DNA of 64,000 nt from Climacium dendroides. Its lineage: Eukaryota; Streptophyta; Bryopsida; Hypnales; Climaciaceae. The stretch covers positions 13,577,489-13,641,488 of the forward strand of contig OX467090.1 in assembly GCA_950106755.1 (NCBI GenBank). Direction: 5' to 3'. The notes under the pieces are model-generated. The model saw nothing but the letters and a program-made list of their open reading frames with translations. It had not been told where the DNA came from and ran no database searches. The translations under genes were made by a program, and so were the position numbers. This document shows positions 1 through 20,322 of this stretch, in pieces (within the stretch, counting starts at the first letter, position 1; each line of letters opens with the position of its first letter).

Positions 1-401
1 TCCCAAGGTTTTTTCAAGGGTATTGAGGCAGGTCCTCAAGAATTTTATGTTCTCAACTGAGGTTTTCTTGTTAGTAATACAAGGGGGTTTGTGAGTGGAT
101 CATGATAAAACGAGACCTCAGGCTTGACATTTCATTAAACGTTTCATTATGCTTTTCATTATGGCTACTGGTTGGGGTTCACTTAGGACTTTCTGTACTT
201 CATCGGTGTAATTGTTTTTGTCATCATTGTTTCGTTTGTATGATGGTGCCAACACTGTTTTGTTTCTGAAGTTCTTAGCTGATGATGCAGAGAGTATTGA
301 ATGAGAAGACCTTTTTTTGCTCTCGAGATTTGAGTATTCACAAACTTGCTCTTTTCACCTGCCATTAAATTGTTTAACCCGTATGCTCATTGTGTCTGTA
401 G
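1..401 (+). other. Intron or upstream part of the NTAQ1 gene
   Basis: No exon is recognisable before the AG at 400-401. The N-terminal part of NTAQ1, which in the family carries the CYCEENV-type catalytic cysteine motif, is absent, so this stretch is most likely intron and the first exon or exons lie left of the window. Confidence 0.5.
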
Positions 402-2043
402 ATTCCTATTTGGCGCCAACGAAGCAGCAAGGATGTTAAAGGGTTGTGCATCTGGGACTATCATGTCATATGCATTCAAGTAATACCCTTTGTCTGTCCG
501 GAGGTTGTGATTGGGGTGTAAGGGTCGGTTTATATTTTTTTAAACTAGCCTTGAGGACAAATGACATGCATACTTACATGAAAACACTGTTTGTGAGTGA
601 TCTTGTCCGCTGACCATTTTGTAACGTGGACTTTTAATGTCTTGCTATCTTTCCCTGTGGACACCAAAGATACATGTCCTTGCTTGTGTGAATTAGTGTG
701 CCCGGACCCTAATACAATGTAAGCACATGGTTCTCAATTTTTGATCAAGAAAATGTCCTGTTTCTTGTCGTCCTACTCTTCTACCTCAATGTTCATATTT
801 CCCCTCCCTGCAAGTGCAATCTAATCATTTTGTGCTTTGCATCATATGTCACAGATATGGAGTTAAGATTTCAATTAACTGATGGATGCATTCTGTGCAG
901 AGAAGGGAGAACGCCGTGCAGGTTTGGGACCTGGACACCACACTGCCATGCCCCGTAGCTTTGGATGAATACGTGGCGGGTGCATTTCAGCCCTGGGTAT
1001 CCCTGAAGCCCGAGTTCTCAAGGTTTCTCACTGAGCTAATTACAATTGTAAATATCTCGCCAGTTCGCTAGTCTTCTTATAGTCATTTTCTTCGCTTTAA
1101 TCTCATTGATCTTCTACTGGATCTCTCTATTTGTGAATACGACCTCGTTGCAGGTTGTACAGGGTCATTTCTGCACCGTTGTATTTGAGATTTTTTGCAT
1201 CTGACCGACGGCATATGAAGAACAAGGATGGGAGTTGGATGGCCCGTCCCCCAGTTTATGATTGTCTAATTGCTGAAGGCAAGCAAACCCTCTCTTATGT
1301 AGGTTCGCTGTTGTGAGAAGTGCAGTGCTGCATTTTGTATCGTTCTTCGGCTCAAGATGTTCCGAGTCATGAACTAAGCAGTATGCTTTAGACTCAATTA
1401 ACTAGCTGGTGCCCTAAAGCCTATTAGCTAGTTAGAAGTTAACTAACCTCTTTTGTGTCTCCACTCGCAAGGTAACTAAGTAACTAACCGGGAATTAGAG
1501 TTTTCGGTTAGCTAACCGCTGATACTTGGTTGGTGCAGGACAGGGTTAGCACTTGAAACCATTGGTCTGGGGACAGTTAGTTTACTTGTCCAAAATGGGG
1601 AGTTAAGAAATAAAATGTTAGTTCAATGCTAAGGGGTATGTGCACCCAGAATCGCCCCCTAAAATGTGTTGTCATTCATATCAAGTGAAGATTCTTGGTG
1701 TACATATCTTTGATTTAGCTAAATGGATGGAATTAGCACTAATTCACTACTGAAGCCACTTTGGCAATGCAGGCACCCAATAACTAATTCCATTTAGCTG
1801 AAGCTGATACATTGTTTGATTTCTCAATGTCCTTACATGGGGTATGGTGTGAATGTAGATGGTGCGGTACATAATCTGGAGGAGTTCATAACCATGGCTG
1901 TGGAGCGGGTTACACGCAATTCAAGGGAGACTGAGTCTTTGTTGATGCTCCAGAAATTTGGAGTTCTTCTGGATGAGGAGGGTTTACTGCAATTCTTCAA
2001 TCAGAATGCATCAGAACACACTGTGCGGACACTTACCACATGA
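402..2043 (+). CDS. NTAQ1: Protein N-terminal glutamine amidohydrolase, 5' end off window
   Basis: NTAQ1 deamidates N-terminal Gln of proteins to Glu, feeding them into the arginylation branch of the N-degron pathway; it acts in cytosol and nucleus. Four exons fit by splice sites and phase: 402-479, 901-1022, 1154-1278 and 1859-2043 (TGA). Exon 402-479 encodes IPIWRQ and then WDYHVICIQ, holding the catalytic His. The next holds VWDLDTTLP with the catalytic Asp. The third has FASDRRHMKNKDGSW, a family hallmark. The last joins as IAEDGAVHNLEEF and ends a little beyond the usual C-terminus. The Cys of the Cys-His-Asp triad is expected in an exon left of the window. Family membership rests on motif order matching the plant protein as I recall it. 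Frames stay open across all three joins, so the gene looks functional. The intron after 1278 uses a GC donor. Confidence 0.9.
1279..1858 (+). other. Probable GC-AG intron of NTAQ1
   Basis: The exon ends GCTGAAG and the next bases are GCAAGC, the preferred context of GC-AG introns. Joining to the AG at 1857-1858 gives IAEDGAVHNLEEF, as expected for the family. The intron also contains an inverted repeat around an AATTAG/CTAATT core (about 1717-1741 with 1781-1800) and a stretch rich in GTTAGCTAAC-like words (1390-1530). Confidence 0.75.
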
Positions 2044-2659
2044 TCTTCGAAGCAACTGCAGACCTTTGGTAAGTACCAGCATATGGTGTAGTGAAGCAAT
2101 CAAGTTGTTTTTTTATCAGCGTTGCACGTTTCCAATATGCCTTGGAATTTAGGCTCGCAACACAAATTATGATAGATGCACTAACTTACTCATGCAGTAG
2201 TTTTCTTCTCAACGACTCAAGCAGGTGAGTGGGGAGCGATGAGCGTTGAGTTCAGTAAAGGATATTGTAAAATAATTCAAATAGCACTTTATACGGTTAG
2301 ATTCACCAATTGACACTTCAAAATCTACAACTTTCCTTTGTATATCACTTCTACAATATTCTTCCAAATAGCACTTTATAATGCTTTTCTCCAAATCGTC
2401 AATTCTGGAGAAGAGAACAGACGTTTAGGGGTTAAAAATGAAAAATTAGTAATTCTAATAGAATATGCGCTGCACAGCTGCTTGCAGGGTTTACATGATT
2501 TTGGCTACAGTTGTCAGTGCGTTTTAAATCCCAGTATGAGCCATCTAATACATTAACGGCGATGGGATTGGCCCAGATGCCCAACTGCAAGCAGGAACTT
2601 TTGTGATGACGGCCTTGATGCGAAAGACAATCTTTCAATGAACTTTGTCAGTTTCAACA
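2044..2659 (+). other. 3' flank of NTAQ1
   Basis: Likely 3' UTR and intergenic DNA. Only short open frames without family features are present. No clear polyadenylation site can be fixed. Confidence 0.4.
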
Positions 2660-3296
2660 TAATCCCTAAATGCCAAAGGCCTCTTTTTGAGCTTCTTGGA
2701 ATTTGCTCTAAATTGAACAAAAAGCCAACATTTTGATAAGTTGTATCAATTTTTTTTTAATTATAACTATACAAATTCAAACTAGACATACTAGAGATCA
2801 TATAGGAAAAGAAAACACAACAATATCATTTATGGATTGAAAGATTATAATGTTTGATCATGAGGGTGTTAAAATTATGAAAATCTTTTAATTTTTTTTT
2901 TGCATATCAAATCTAAAAAATTGGTCACCAAAAAAATATGAGGTTGAAGGGCCTAATATACATAACTCTAATCAATTTATGGCTTCTCAAAATCTATTCT
3001 ATAATTTTTTAAAATGAATTTTTTATGCGATTTTTCCTCTAAGATTTAGTGTATTTGGGGTTCATTTCCAAGAGCCTTCAACACTACGGAAAGTCAAGAT
3101 TGCAATGGACACCCTTGTACAAAATCTTGAATAGAAAAATCATAACCATTCATCTTCAAGATTGGATTTTTGATGCTAAAATTTGAAATAAAAAGTTCTA
3201 TCAAAAATATAAACTATTAGTAATTTAGTTGGGTCTTATTTAACTTCAAAGTATTGTTGGCACTAGAATTTGGTGCCTTAGGCATTTAGGGGTTAA
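2660..3296. mobile_element. MITE-like element, family 2 (TTAACCCCTAAATG ends)
   Basis: The left end reads TAATCCCTAAATGCC and the right end GGCATTTAGGGGTTAA, which are imperfect inverted repeats. The roughly 640-bp interior matches 52188-52833 along its whole length, and 20323-20903 in inverted orientation. It has no coding capacity, so it is a non-autonomous DNA element or other dispersed repeat. A TA, TTA or TAA target duplication cannot be distinguished because the ends are themselves TTAA. Confidence 0.75.
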
Positions 3297-6200
3297 CCTA
3301 CCAAGTGAACAAGAAGTAGTCTCTTAAATGAGCGGTTTTGGAATAGTCTACACATTGGATATGGGTCCAAATCAACTTTTGCCTTTCAAAATTTATAATA
3401 ATTTTAGTTCAAATGATAAAATTACCAAATTTTGGCAATCTCCATCATTTCTATCTCTGCACCTCTAGAAATATTTGCTTCACCATGCACTATTCCCTAT
3501 CATGGCCACAACTTGCTTATTGGATTGGTTATGGGTGGCTCTACTATAGTTCAACTATGCAACTCATTAGTGAATTGGTTTTGAAATGGGAAGAAAAAGA
3601 AAAAAATGTTGAAATGAAGATTTTTTAGTATGAATTCTTGGCAAATTCAAGTTTAAGGTAGAGGCACCAATTGTCAACCATGTACTGGTATCTAATTTAT
3701 AGGGTGCACCATTTCCAACCATAGATTGGAACTCAAGTTCAAAATGTGTTTTTTTATTGTCCTTTTCAAAGTTGGAACTAATAAAGTCATGACACATGTC
3801 TCAAAGTAGTGAGCAAAAAAGTAGAAAGTAGCGCACAAGTAGTGTGCAAGTAGTGCACATGAAAGAAGTTCTTGAATGATTGGAAGACTTTAGACATTCA
3901 CTATTAGTGAAGTGTATTTTTGGGCTCCCAAAGTTTGTAGAAATTTTAATGGGGGGAATAAAATTTTTTTTTTTGCAATCCCTACAAAAAATTTCCACCA
4001 CCTCATATTGCTCACTATTACTCCAAATTTGCTTAAATGATTGGCTAATGGTTCTTCCATCTTAGTTTGTCTCAACAACTCTAAGTTACATTGTAGAAGT
4101 TTTCTATGATTACATTTCCAATAATCATGTCCTATAAATACTTCTCTAGCCAATCACAGGTAGAATATAGCAAGGTACAAGGTGATACTCCAATTATTAT
4201 ATATGAGTTTGTTCATTTTTTCAAGTACTTGGTTCAAAATGACAATCTCAAGCAAATTACCAATATATACTTCTCTATCTAAAGCATTAATGAACAATCT
4301 AGTAATACTAAAATTTTGTATCAAAATATCATCCATTGATAGATTCGGATCAAATTTCTCCTCAAATATTAAGAAAGTGGACTAAATTTGAGGTACTTGA
4401 CCTCTTTCTGATCAAGTATCCATTTTCGCAAATTAAGCTATCATGTTTTTGATTAGTTGTGGTTTAGGTGACAGCTCACGCAACAAAAAGGTTGGGGAGG
4501 TGTACATTGAAAGCCAAAATTATCACCTACAAAATTATCACTGCAGCATGGTTGATTTTGTAATCAACCTATAGTTGGAAATATGGTACCTATATAATAA
4601 GAATAGGTTGAATGAAATCTTCATAAAAAAATTCATGGTAATTTTTTTTTGAGGAAAAAATCTAAAAAAATCTAAAATCTTTTTGAAATCTATTTCTATA
4701 AATGGAAAAATTTCCCCTTACTATACCCATACAATAGATATGCTAAATTGCTTAATCCCTCAAGGCCCAATAACTTTTTGACAATGGAGTTTTTTAATGA
4801 TTTGTTTTACTTTGATATTTTTTTTGCACATAGATGTACTTGAATTTTTTTAAATTTTAACCATACAAAAGTAAAGACTACTTTGTCTAGTATGCATGGA
4901 ATTAATTGTGGAAAATTTTGACTATTTGATTTTTAGATTATAGCAATTTTGGATAATCAACTTTATAGGCAACAAATGCAAATGTAACTTTTTAGGGAAG
5001 AAAAATTATAATAAGATGAATAATGCTTTCTTCCCCCTTCCAAAAAAAAATCGTATTAGAATTGAAGGCAAATATAATATTTTTAATTAAAAAAATTGAG
5101 AAATAAAAAACTCTCTCAAATATGCACACATTTTCAAACAGAACGAATAGAAAGCCGAAATTGACCAAATTGGATCCTACAAAATTTTACAATACTTATA
5201 TATGTGTCAATTTTTGAAATTTAATGATTGATATTATTAAAATTTTATTAGGCACATTTTCAAAAGAATTTGGAATCATTCTAATTATTTTGTGTTCTTA
5301 ATTACACCAAATTGAACCTTTTATTTTTAAAATTTCTAAAAATATAAATTTGAAAATATAAATTCCAAATCTAGTTTGTTTGTGTAGAGTAAAGACTAGA
5401 AATGTCCCCAAAAAATGTTTTTTTCATCCTTACTATCCTTTTCATTATGTTTTTTTTATTTCCTTTTCTTATTAGACTAAATATTTTTTTAATAAAATTT
5501 TAAATATTTCTTATATTTAAGTTTTGAAAATCTGAAAATACAACAAGTATATAAACTTGTTACTCTACAAGATCTTATTAAGATTTGTTTCACCTTACCA
5601 AGAATTTGCAATTCAAAATCTGAACAAGATGCATTGTGTCCTTTTAGTACTTGAGAGGTTAAACGATCAAAAAGGGGTTAGCTACCTTAAATTTGAAGAG
5701 CTTGAAGAGCCGGCACTTGAGAGCATGATAAGGTAGCAAGGTTTTAAAAGCGCTCAAGCTCTAAAATCATCCACCTCTTCAAATATATGCTATTTATACA
5801 CGTTGCTTTTTTGTCACACCAACAATGTAAAAACAGTGAACATCTGAGGAAGTGGGCGATTTTAGAGCCCTATGCCATTTCAACTTCAAAAATTCATAAC
5901 TAATTCCACAAAGCTCAAAAAAATACGAAACGACTTGGGTTAGATGCCAATTCCATTTCTCTTTTAAGGAAAATTTCCTGAAAAATGTTTCAAGAAGTTT
6001 CACCTCCCGAAATTTAGGTTTCAGTTCTTACATGGTCGCTTTATGGACCTCACTATGCAAAACGTCTCATCATCCATTTGGTCAGCGTGTCAGAGCCTCC
6101 AAGTACGCTGCCCAAACCCTAAACCCTGATGCAAGTACCCAGAGTCGTCTCCATGCTCGCTGTGCTACTCATAATGTCAGAAATTCGTCCATTGCATTAT

Positions 6201-6499
6201 GCTGCGACCTTTATGGTGGTGAAGGCGCCACATACGCCAGATATGAAGCCTCATCTCATTGCTCAAATCTTGGAGAATTTCTTTCTTATATCAACAAGCC
6301 AGGGTTTCCTCCTCTACAACAATCTCTCACTCAGTTTGCAATTTCCTGTGCTAAAAGGTGAGACCAGTTTGACGATAGATAGTACGAACCTCCACTCAAT
6401 CTGTTGTAAGCCTCGTCAGTTATTGATCACTTCAAGTTCATGTTTCATGTTTAAAATATAGCAACCGAATGTTCTGCTTCCCTTGTAGCGGATCTTACA
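3297..6499. other. AT-rich intergenic DNA
   Basis: Poly-A/T rich, with only short open frames in random arrangement. Near 5650-5800 the text resembles decayed repeat sequence. I see no gene here. The region before VTE1 (6030-6460) has two overlapping open frames of about 110 codons without recognisable domains; I do not call them genes. Confidence 0.5.
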
Positions 6500-6896
6500 T
6501 TTTGTAGTGGGTACAGTTTTGCGCGATTCAAAGCTCTCTGCGGGATTGTTTTCCGACCATGGTTGCTGATGTCAAGGCTGTCAATGGAGGGTCCATGAGA
6601 TGTGGGGATTGTGTTTTCTTTATCAAGGGCTGTGGTGACATTGTGTGTCTTTGGGTTTGAAGGATCGGGCTTCGTCAATTCAAAGGAATCGTTGACATTC
6701 CCGAATCGGAATTTATGGATTTCAGGAACCAGGAATCTGTCGCCGAGCTTTCTGGAATTTGTGGACGTGGTCTGCTCTTAAGTGCTGCATCCACGACGCC
6801 AGCATAGAATTTGAGGATATTCTTTCTTCAGTTGGAACGAGGAAAATTTTCAGCTATTCGTGCGATTCACTAACTTACGCCTGGCTTGCAATACAG
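6500..6896 (+). other. Probable 5' leader exon of VTE1
   Basis: A less AT-rich stretch ends at 6896 in a strong donor (CAG then GTATGT). The next good acceptor, TTGGTGTTCAG at 7460, lies 15 bases before the VTE1 start codon, so an untranslated first exon spliced to 7461 is likely. The 5' limit of the exon is not visible; 6500 is only a guess. Confidence 0.45.
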
Positions 6897-7460
6897 GTAT
6901 GTTTTAGCATTGGAGTACTACAACTGGTCTAATTGGTCATGGGGTCTTTACTGATCATGTTAATTTGCAGTAGTTTCCATAAGTGCTCGAGTCGGTATAA
7001 TGGTGGTTTCGATGTGGGTTCTTTCTTTTCTTGATCATGCGAGTCTTCTTGCCTATCATTTCTTTCATCAACGCAGGCCATGTTTTCACTGGAATCATCA
7101 TTTGTTATAATGTTGTTACAATGGTCGTTTCTATCTGTGTTCCTTCTTTTCCGATGTTCTGGTGATTGTTTGAGGTTGGGTCTGATTGGTCATGTGAACC
7201 TTTGGAGATCATGTTTCCAGTAGTTTCCTTAAGAGCTTCAGTTGTTGTAATGGCGGTGTCCATGTGTGGTCCTTCTTTCCTTGATTATGTTGATGTTCGT
7301 GTGGATCATTTCTTTGATCAATGTTCACAGACCATGTTTCCACTGGAATACTTCATTGGTATAATGTTGTTCTAATGGGGGGTTCTATGTGCGTTTTTCT
7401 TTTCTGATACTATGTTATGTCGATTGTTTTCTGTTAAGTTTGATTGGCATTGGTGTTCAG
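6897..7460 (+). repeat. VTE1 leader intron with a 250-bp tandem duplication
   Basis: Two diverged copies of a unit of about 250 bp fill the intron. Shared phrases such as ATTGGTCATG (6934 and 7184), CAGTAGTTTCC and ATAATGTTGTT recur with that spacing. Confidence 0.6.
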
Positions 7461-7475
7461 GTGGCATAGCGAAGT

Positions 7476-15304
<7,829 letters not shown>

Positions 15305-16259
15305 TCAAGTGAACCTTTTAGTTTAGGATTAGGGTTTTGAGGTAATGCATTCTATAGATGGTTTCTAGTGCATCTCCAATTAGAAAATTGACACAACCAT
15401 GTAATGCATAGAACAATGCTTTGGAGGGTCCATATGTTTCAAGTGCATATGTTTGTAATTTACACACATTTATGTACCATTATTTAGAATTTGTTTGTGA
15501 TAGCAAGTGTAAACTTTACAATATCTCTACTACTATTTCTTGTGTCTCATTTTTGAACTTGAGTCTTGGTGTTGTTGTAATTCAAAGCTTGCGAGAGGTT
15601 TAGGATAAACTGATCTGAAAGCATTTCAAAATGCTATGAATGTGAAGTTTCAACTTGTTATGAGAGGTCATCTTCTATCTATTGATGTGTGTGTGTGGTA
15701 GTTTCTTAGAGAAATCTTATGATTCCCTTGATCTCTTTTTAGCCCACTTTTTGGCTCAATTTGAATAAATTTTTTGATCATGTCAGTGAATCATTGTTCA
15801 AAACTAGGAATCAAACAAATTTGCAATTGAATACTGTAATCTTTGTATCCATTTCATGTGCATATTATTGAACATGGGAATTATGTACCAATATAGTAAA
15901 TTTTTACTACAAATATTCTAAAAGGTCATAAATTATAGGACTACTACTAGGACTACACTAAAAACACCCTTTTCTTTTGTAGTGTTATAATTTTTTTGAA
16001 AAATTTGATACACCTTGAATTTTGCATTTGCTTTTTAGAAATATTTTTTGTTGACCTTGACCATCTTGAAGGAACATAATTTCATGTTGTTAATTTTGAT
16101 AGTTAGATAAATAGGACTATTACAAGCCAATGACCCAAAGAAATAAAGCCCTATATTAGAAAGTTATAGACAACCATATTTTTTTTAAAGTGGATTTTGA
16201 GATAAATTGATTTAATTGTGACATAGGAATTAATCACCAAACACATAATCTATAGTAAA
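15305..16259 (+). other. VTE1 3' UTR and intergenic DNA
   Basis: AT-rich DNA with no gene. An AATAAA-type signal is present near 15762 but whether it is used is unknown. Confidence 0.4.
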
Positions 16260-17356
16260 TATAATTTGATTTTCGAGATTGCATTTTCCATGGCATTGTC
16301 TATGTAAAAAAGTAATGACCTCTATTTATAAGTTAATCTCTAATTCTTCACAAGTTTACACCTTTGAAGACTACCTTTGAGTGCCACAGAACTTAAAGGG
16401 TTAAAAGTTAGACCACACAAGACAATACTCTAACATATTCTTTAGAGGGACTTCTATGTACAAAAATTTGCAAACTTTTATAGAAAGACAAGTAGAAATT
16501 CTAGAATTCTACATAAATGAATATAATATTTGCAAAAAGATATTTGAAATTGTTGGTTGTCAAGGTCTTAGTGAAAGGCTCATGAAAAGAGTAGAAGGCA
16601 ACTTTCCAACTTTTGGAAAAATCATTTAAACATTGGACTTTGAACTTTTGGGTTGTTTTAGTTGGACAACAAGGCAAAGTGATTTCTAAAATGTAATTTC
16701 TTTTTACTCACATAAAGAATTACAAGACTTGAGTACAACCATTTTGACTTTGAAAAACTTGAAAATTGTTCTTCCATTCCAACACATGGAGGTCTACCTT
16801 GAGAAAATTGACAATGCCTCACTAACTAAAGCAAACATGACAAGGTCAAGTACTAGGAGAGGTGACACTCTAAAACATCCTCAAATTTACTCCAATAATG
16901 CCAATTGAAATCATTACAGAAGAATGCAACATCAACATACAAGGAACATCTCCATATCTAGAGTTTTCATATAAAAGGTTGTAGAGAAAGTATGCAACAA
17001 GCATAGCAATACTAGAAACAAGTTGTAACAATCAATTTCTATAGTAGTAAAGTTGTTACATTTTGGAGTCATCTAAAACTTCACTTATTTGAACTCACCA
17101 TGTTCCATAACTAATATGTATTGTATAGTATATTTGATTATAAGAGAAATCACATTTGATTACAAATTCCATAATTCTCTAAATGTTTTAGAGATAGTTC
17201 ACTTCCAACATCTAGGAAGTTATTCAAATTGAACCAAAAAGTGAGCTATAAAGACATCAAGGGAATAATAGGATGCCTCCAAGAAACTAGCACACAACAA
17301 ACAATGCATGGCACTTCAACATGTTTATTACAAACAAAATGAAACTCAATTTACAT
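16260..17356 (-). repeat. 3' flank of kinase A, shared by the array
   Basis: Diverged but recognisable copies of this stretch lie 3' of kinases C (28.5-29.4 kb), D (32.8-33.4 kb) and E (38.1-39.1 kb), with shared phrases such as CAACATACAAGGAA. The duplicated unit therefore extends about 1.1 kb past the stop codon. The stretch is probably 3' UTR plus non-coding DNA. Confidence 0.65.
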
Positions 17357-18559
17357 TCACGATACATTGAAAAGCTTCCAATTGTACTTATCTTCTAAAT
17401 CCAAAGGACTTCCAATGCATGTGAGTATTTCCTCAAAGTTGGGTCTTTCTTTTGGATTTGAATGCCAACATTTGTTCAACAACATCTTGATCCAAGGCTT
17501 AGTCTCCTCGGGCAATGTAGGCCTATCCCCTCGAAGAACCACATCATAGTTATTCTTCTTTACACCTTCAAAAGGAAGTCGACCAGTGATCATTTCATAG
17601 CAAGTCATAGCAAAGCTATAAACATCTGCTTCCTTGGTGAATAAATCAGATGTGATCTTGCGATCTTTCACACCTTGCAATATTTCTGGAGCTCTCCAAA
17701 ACGCTGTTCCCACCACTCCCACCGAACACTCATAGTCTGCTACTAGACAAGCATAGGAACCTAGAGGGAGTGAATCTAGATCTTCTAACTGACGCCCTCG
17801 TGAATTTATGAGTACATTGGAAGCTTTGAGGTCCCTGTGGACAATGTTGTCCTGGTGCAAGCCCTTCATCCCAAGCGCAATACAGTGCATGTTCCATACA
17901 AGTTCCTCATCAGAGAAAGGAGCACAGAATCGGTTGCTGTTGTTGCGCTCCATTCTCTTGTCAATGAACTTCCGCAAGTCCCCTGCATATTGTAACATCA
18001 TGAAAGCAAACCTCCCGTTCATCAACACCGTGCCGCAAAGGACCGGAGAACATGCAAACGAAGGATTGTATGCATCCGCACCTCGGTTGAGCATTCCTAC
18101 AGGCCATTGCTTTTGAAGGTCCAGCACGGACGATCCCTCCTTGAACACCTTCAACACAAAAGGATGTTCCGGAAGTGACTTCATCGTGGCTTCGAAGATT
18201 TCCGCCTGAGCTCCCTCGGCAATCTTCTTGCCCAACACAAAAGAATAAGGAACGTACTGAAAGAAACTGCCCGACTGCAAAAAATGGCTCTGCAAACTCA
18301 ACACAATCTTGGTGTTGGTCAGATGAGCTTTCCACGTCTCTCCGCCACTGGAGTCCTGTACTACACTCAAAGGCTGCTGGAGCTCACTCCAATGGTCTTT
18401 CGAAGCGGCGATCTCGAAATCGAGGGCTGTTTCATAGTCAGTTTTGCTTTGCAATAGTCCCTCAATGCGTGTGGAATGATACACAGATGAGGAGGAGGGG
18501 GATGCAGAGCAATTGCAGGCTGTGTTACCTATTTCAACAGCGTCATGGTTTCCTGCCAT
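17357..18559 (-). CDS. Intact protein kinase (TKL/MAPKKK-like), copy A
   Basis: A single-exon kinase of 400 codons, starting at the ATG at 18559 (MAGNHDAVEIG); this ATG is kept in copies C and E. Residues 1-105 form a Ser-rich N-terminal region of no known domain. The kinase domain spans about 107-385. Seen directly: a degenerate glycine loop IAEGAQAEIFEA (113-124), the VAIK-type Lys in VLKVF (K137), HRDLKASN (D243, N248), DYE in place of DFG (275-277), GTAFWRAPEIL (284-294) and EADVYSF with the subdomain IX Asp (312). The CWHSNPKERPNF block with subdomain XI Arg (372) is typical of TKL and MAPKKK kinases. The metal-binding Asp is kept, so catalysis is possible; no alpha-C Glu is obvious after K137. 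Substrate and pathway are unknown. It is the only unbroken member of the five-copy array. Confidence 0.88.
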   Translation of the reverse strand: MAGNHDAVEIGNTACNCSASPSSSSVYHSTRIEGLLQSKTDYETALDFEIAASKDHWSELQQPLSVVQDSSGGETWKAHLTNTKIVLSLQSHFLQSGSFFQYVPYSFVLGKKIAEGAQAEIFEATMKSLPEHPFVLKVFKEGSSVLDLQKQWPVGMLNRGADAYNPSFACSPVLCGTVLMNGRFAFMMLQYAGDLRKFIDKRMERNNSNRFCAPFSDEELVWNMHCIALGMKGLHQDNIVHRDLKASNVLINSRGRQLEDLDSLPLGSYACLVADYECSVGVVGTAFWRAPEILQGVKDRKITSDLFTKEADVYSFAMTCYEMITGRLPFEGVKKNNYDVVLRGDRPTLPEETKPWIKMLLNKCWHSNPKERPNFEEILTCIGSPLDLEDKYNWKLFNVS

Positions 18560-19360
18560 GGCGAATCCCCCAACTGCTGGATTTCCAGAACTCAAACAGC
18601 GCCTTTGAACACAAAAAAATGGCTACAGCAAAGGCTACGCAGGCAGTTTATACATTCCCGAGGGTGGAAGCGATGTCCTGTTGCTGCGCACAAACGTCGA
18701 TGGAAGTCGAAATCACTACCGAGACGAGACGAGGGGCGACATCGGCGTTAGTGCCCTCCTTGCAAAACAACCTCTCCAAGCTGGCAAACCTCAATTACCC
18801 TCAGCCTACCGAGAAAGACTTCAGTCGCCTAACTGATCGCCCACACAACAACACTCGAAGCTCACGTCGAAAACGACTCAATTAAGTGACTCCCAGAGCG
18901 CATCGCAAAGCTTTCCGAAACTAAGTTAGACCCAGAACCAAACGCACGATAGAGTGAAGCGAGAGTACCACACAAGTCACAGCAAGGAGAAATCGAGAAC
19001 GAAGGCCTGAATCGTCTCTCCGACACCAGAGCGGCCGCAAAGCTCCGCAGAGCAGACGCGCAGAAGGTAAGGCAACGGGGTGAGAGACACTATTCAGCGC
19101 GTGCCGATCAGTTGGCAATTGTGACCCCCTAACCAGCGTTCGAAGTTTTTTTGACTTTCACCGGCTATCTCCCTTCAATTCCCAAATTGAACCGGTTTTT
19201 CAAGTACCGATTCCGGTTATTTTCCCTATTTTTCATTCAAAATAGAATTTTGTTAGATTTTTGCACCGGGTTTTTTTGCCAATGTTTTCGAATTGCAACT
19301 GGGTTTTTTCCCAATTCCACTTGCTAACTTTGAACTAGCCGCCGGTTCTTCCCGGACATT
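18560..19360 (-). promoter_or_regulatory. Conserved 5' flank of kinase A (promoter and leader)
   Basis: The first 500 bases upstream of the start are alignable with the equivalent flanks of B, C, D and E and are richer in GC than the surrounding DNA, as expected for leader and promoter. Positions 19140-19360 resemble 26575-26760 and 35830-36010, which lie on the far side of the B and D flanks. No TATA box can be assigned with confidence. Confidence 0.45.
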
Positions 19361-19364
19361 GTCC

Positions 19365-20320
19365 TTAACACTTAAACGACAAGCTGGTCACCGTGGAAAT
19401 CATCTGTTTGGGTACCGTGTGAATTGTTGGCCTAGAAAAATGAAATAGCAATCATTGGGAGACAAGCTACTCTAAAAGACGTTTCCTTTTCCCACAAAAT
19501 TTGAAGGATGAATAATTGCACTTCTATCCTGCGTGGAGAGATTCTGTGTCATCCATTAGACAAAAGGTATTTGCTGCGGCGTTTGAGGATTAACCTTGAG
19601 TGCTTAGGTGGTGACTATGGTTTTGGCACTGAATGACATCATCTATTTTTTTTTAAAAGTGCTCATTGGAAGTCGAACTAATGTACATGGTCTCCCCTTT
19701 TTCTACAAAATTCCAAGGATGAACAATAATTGCACTTCTATCCTACACGTCAAGAGTCTTTGTCAATTGCACTTCTATCCAACATATAAAGATTCTTTGT
19801 CATCCATTGGCCGAAAAATGGTTACAACATCATTTAACCCTTGCTGGCCACCATGAAAATCACTTGTTTGTTTGTGTATTGTGTAAACAATTGGCTTAAT
19901 TAAAAAAAATTCCTAAGCACTCATTGGAAGTCAAACTACTATATGCCATATTTAACTACTTTTGGACTTTTCAGGGAATTTTGGACTTTGTTCAGCAGGA
20001 GATCTTCCACTGTCATAGATATCTAAAATCTAAACTTATTGTACATTTTTCAAACCACCTAGTCCAAAATCTATATCATGTCTAGATTCCTAAAATCTAT
20101 AGAAATCAAAGTCTACAACTGTCTTAGATGTCCCTTTACCAATTTTGGACTTTGCAAAGTCCAAAAATAGTTAAATATGGCATCGTAGTAGTATACAAGA
20201 CCTCCCCTTTTCATGCAAAATTTTGAGGATGAATAGTTGTACTTCTATCCAACATTTAAAGATTTTTTGTCATTCATCGACTAGAAAATGACCATAGTAT
20301 TGTTTATGGGTTAAGGATTA
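19365..20320. mobile_element. Cluster of MITE-like elements, family 1
   Basis: At least two or three partly nested copies. Diagnostic phrases are TTAACACTTAAACGAC at 19365, the CATTGGAAGTC block, CACAAAATT, TTGCACTTCTATCC and GTCATCCATT, and the end GAGGATTAACC (about 19593). A further start TTAACCCTTGCTGG lies near 19836. No coding capacity. Confidence 0.65.
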
Positions 20321-20322
20321 AG

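Noticed and set aside
1816..1858. Upstream part of the open frame containing NTAQ1's last exon as a separate start (MISQCPYMGYGVN)
   Set aside because: Splicing at 1858 gives the family sequence; the preceding residues are intron read-through.
6032..6461. Two overlapping open frames of about 110 codons upstream of VTE1
   Set aside because: No domain, no compatible splice into VTE1 and a TAG just before the VTE1 ATG; more likely promoter or leader DNA.
18175..18885. Long + strand open frame of 236 codons opposite kinase A
   Set aside because: Antisense shadow of the kinase coding strand and its 5' flank; similar shadows accompany every kinase copy.
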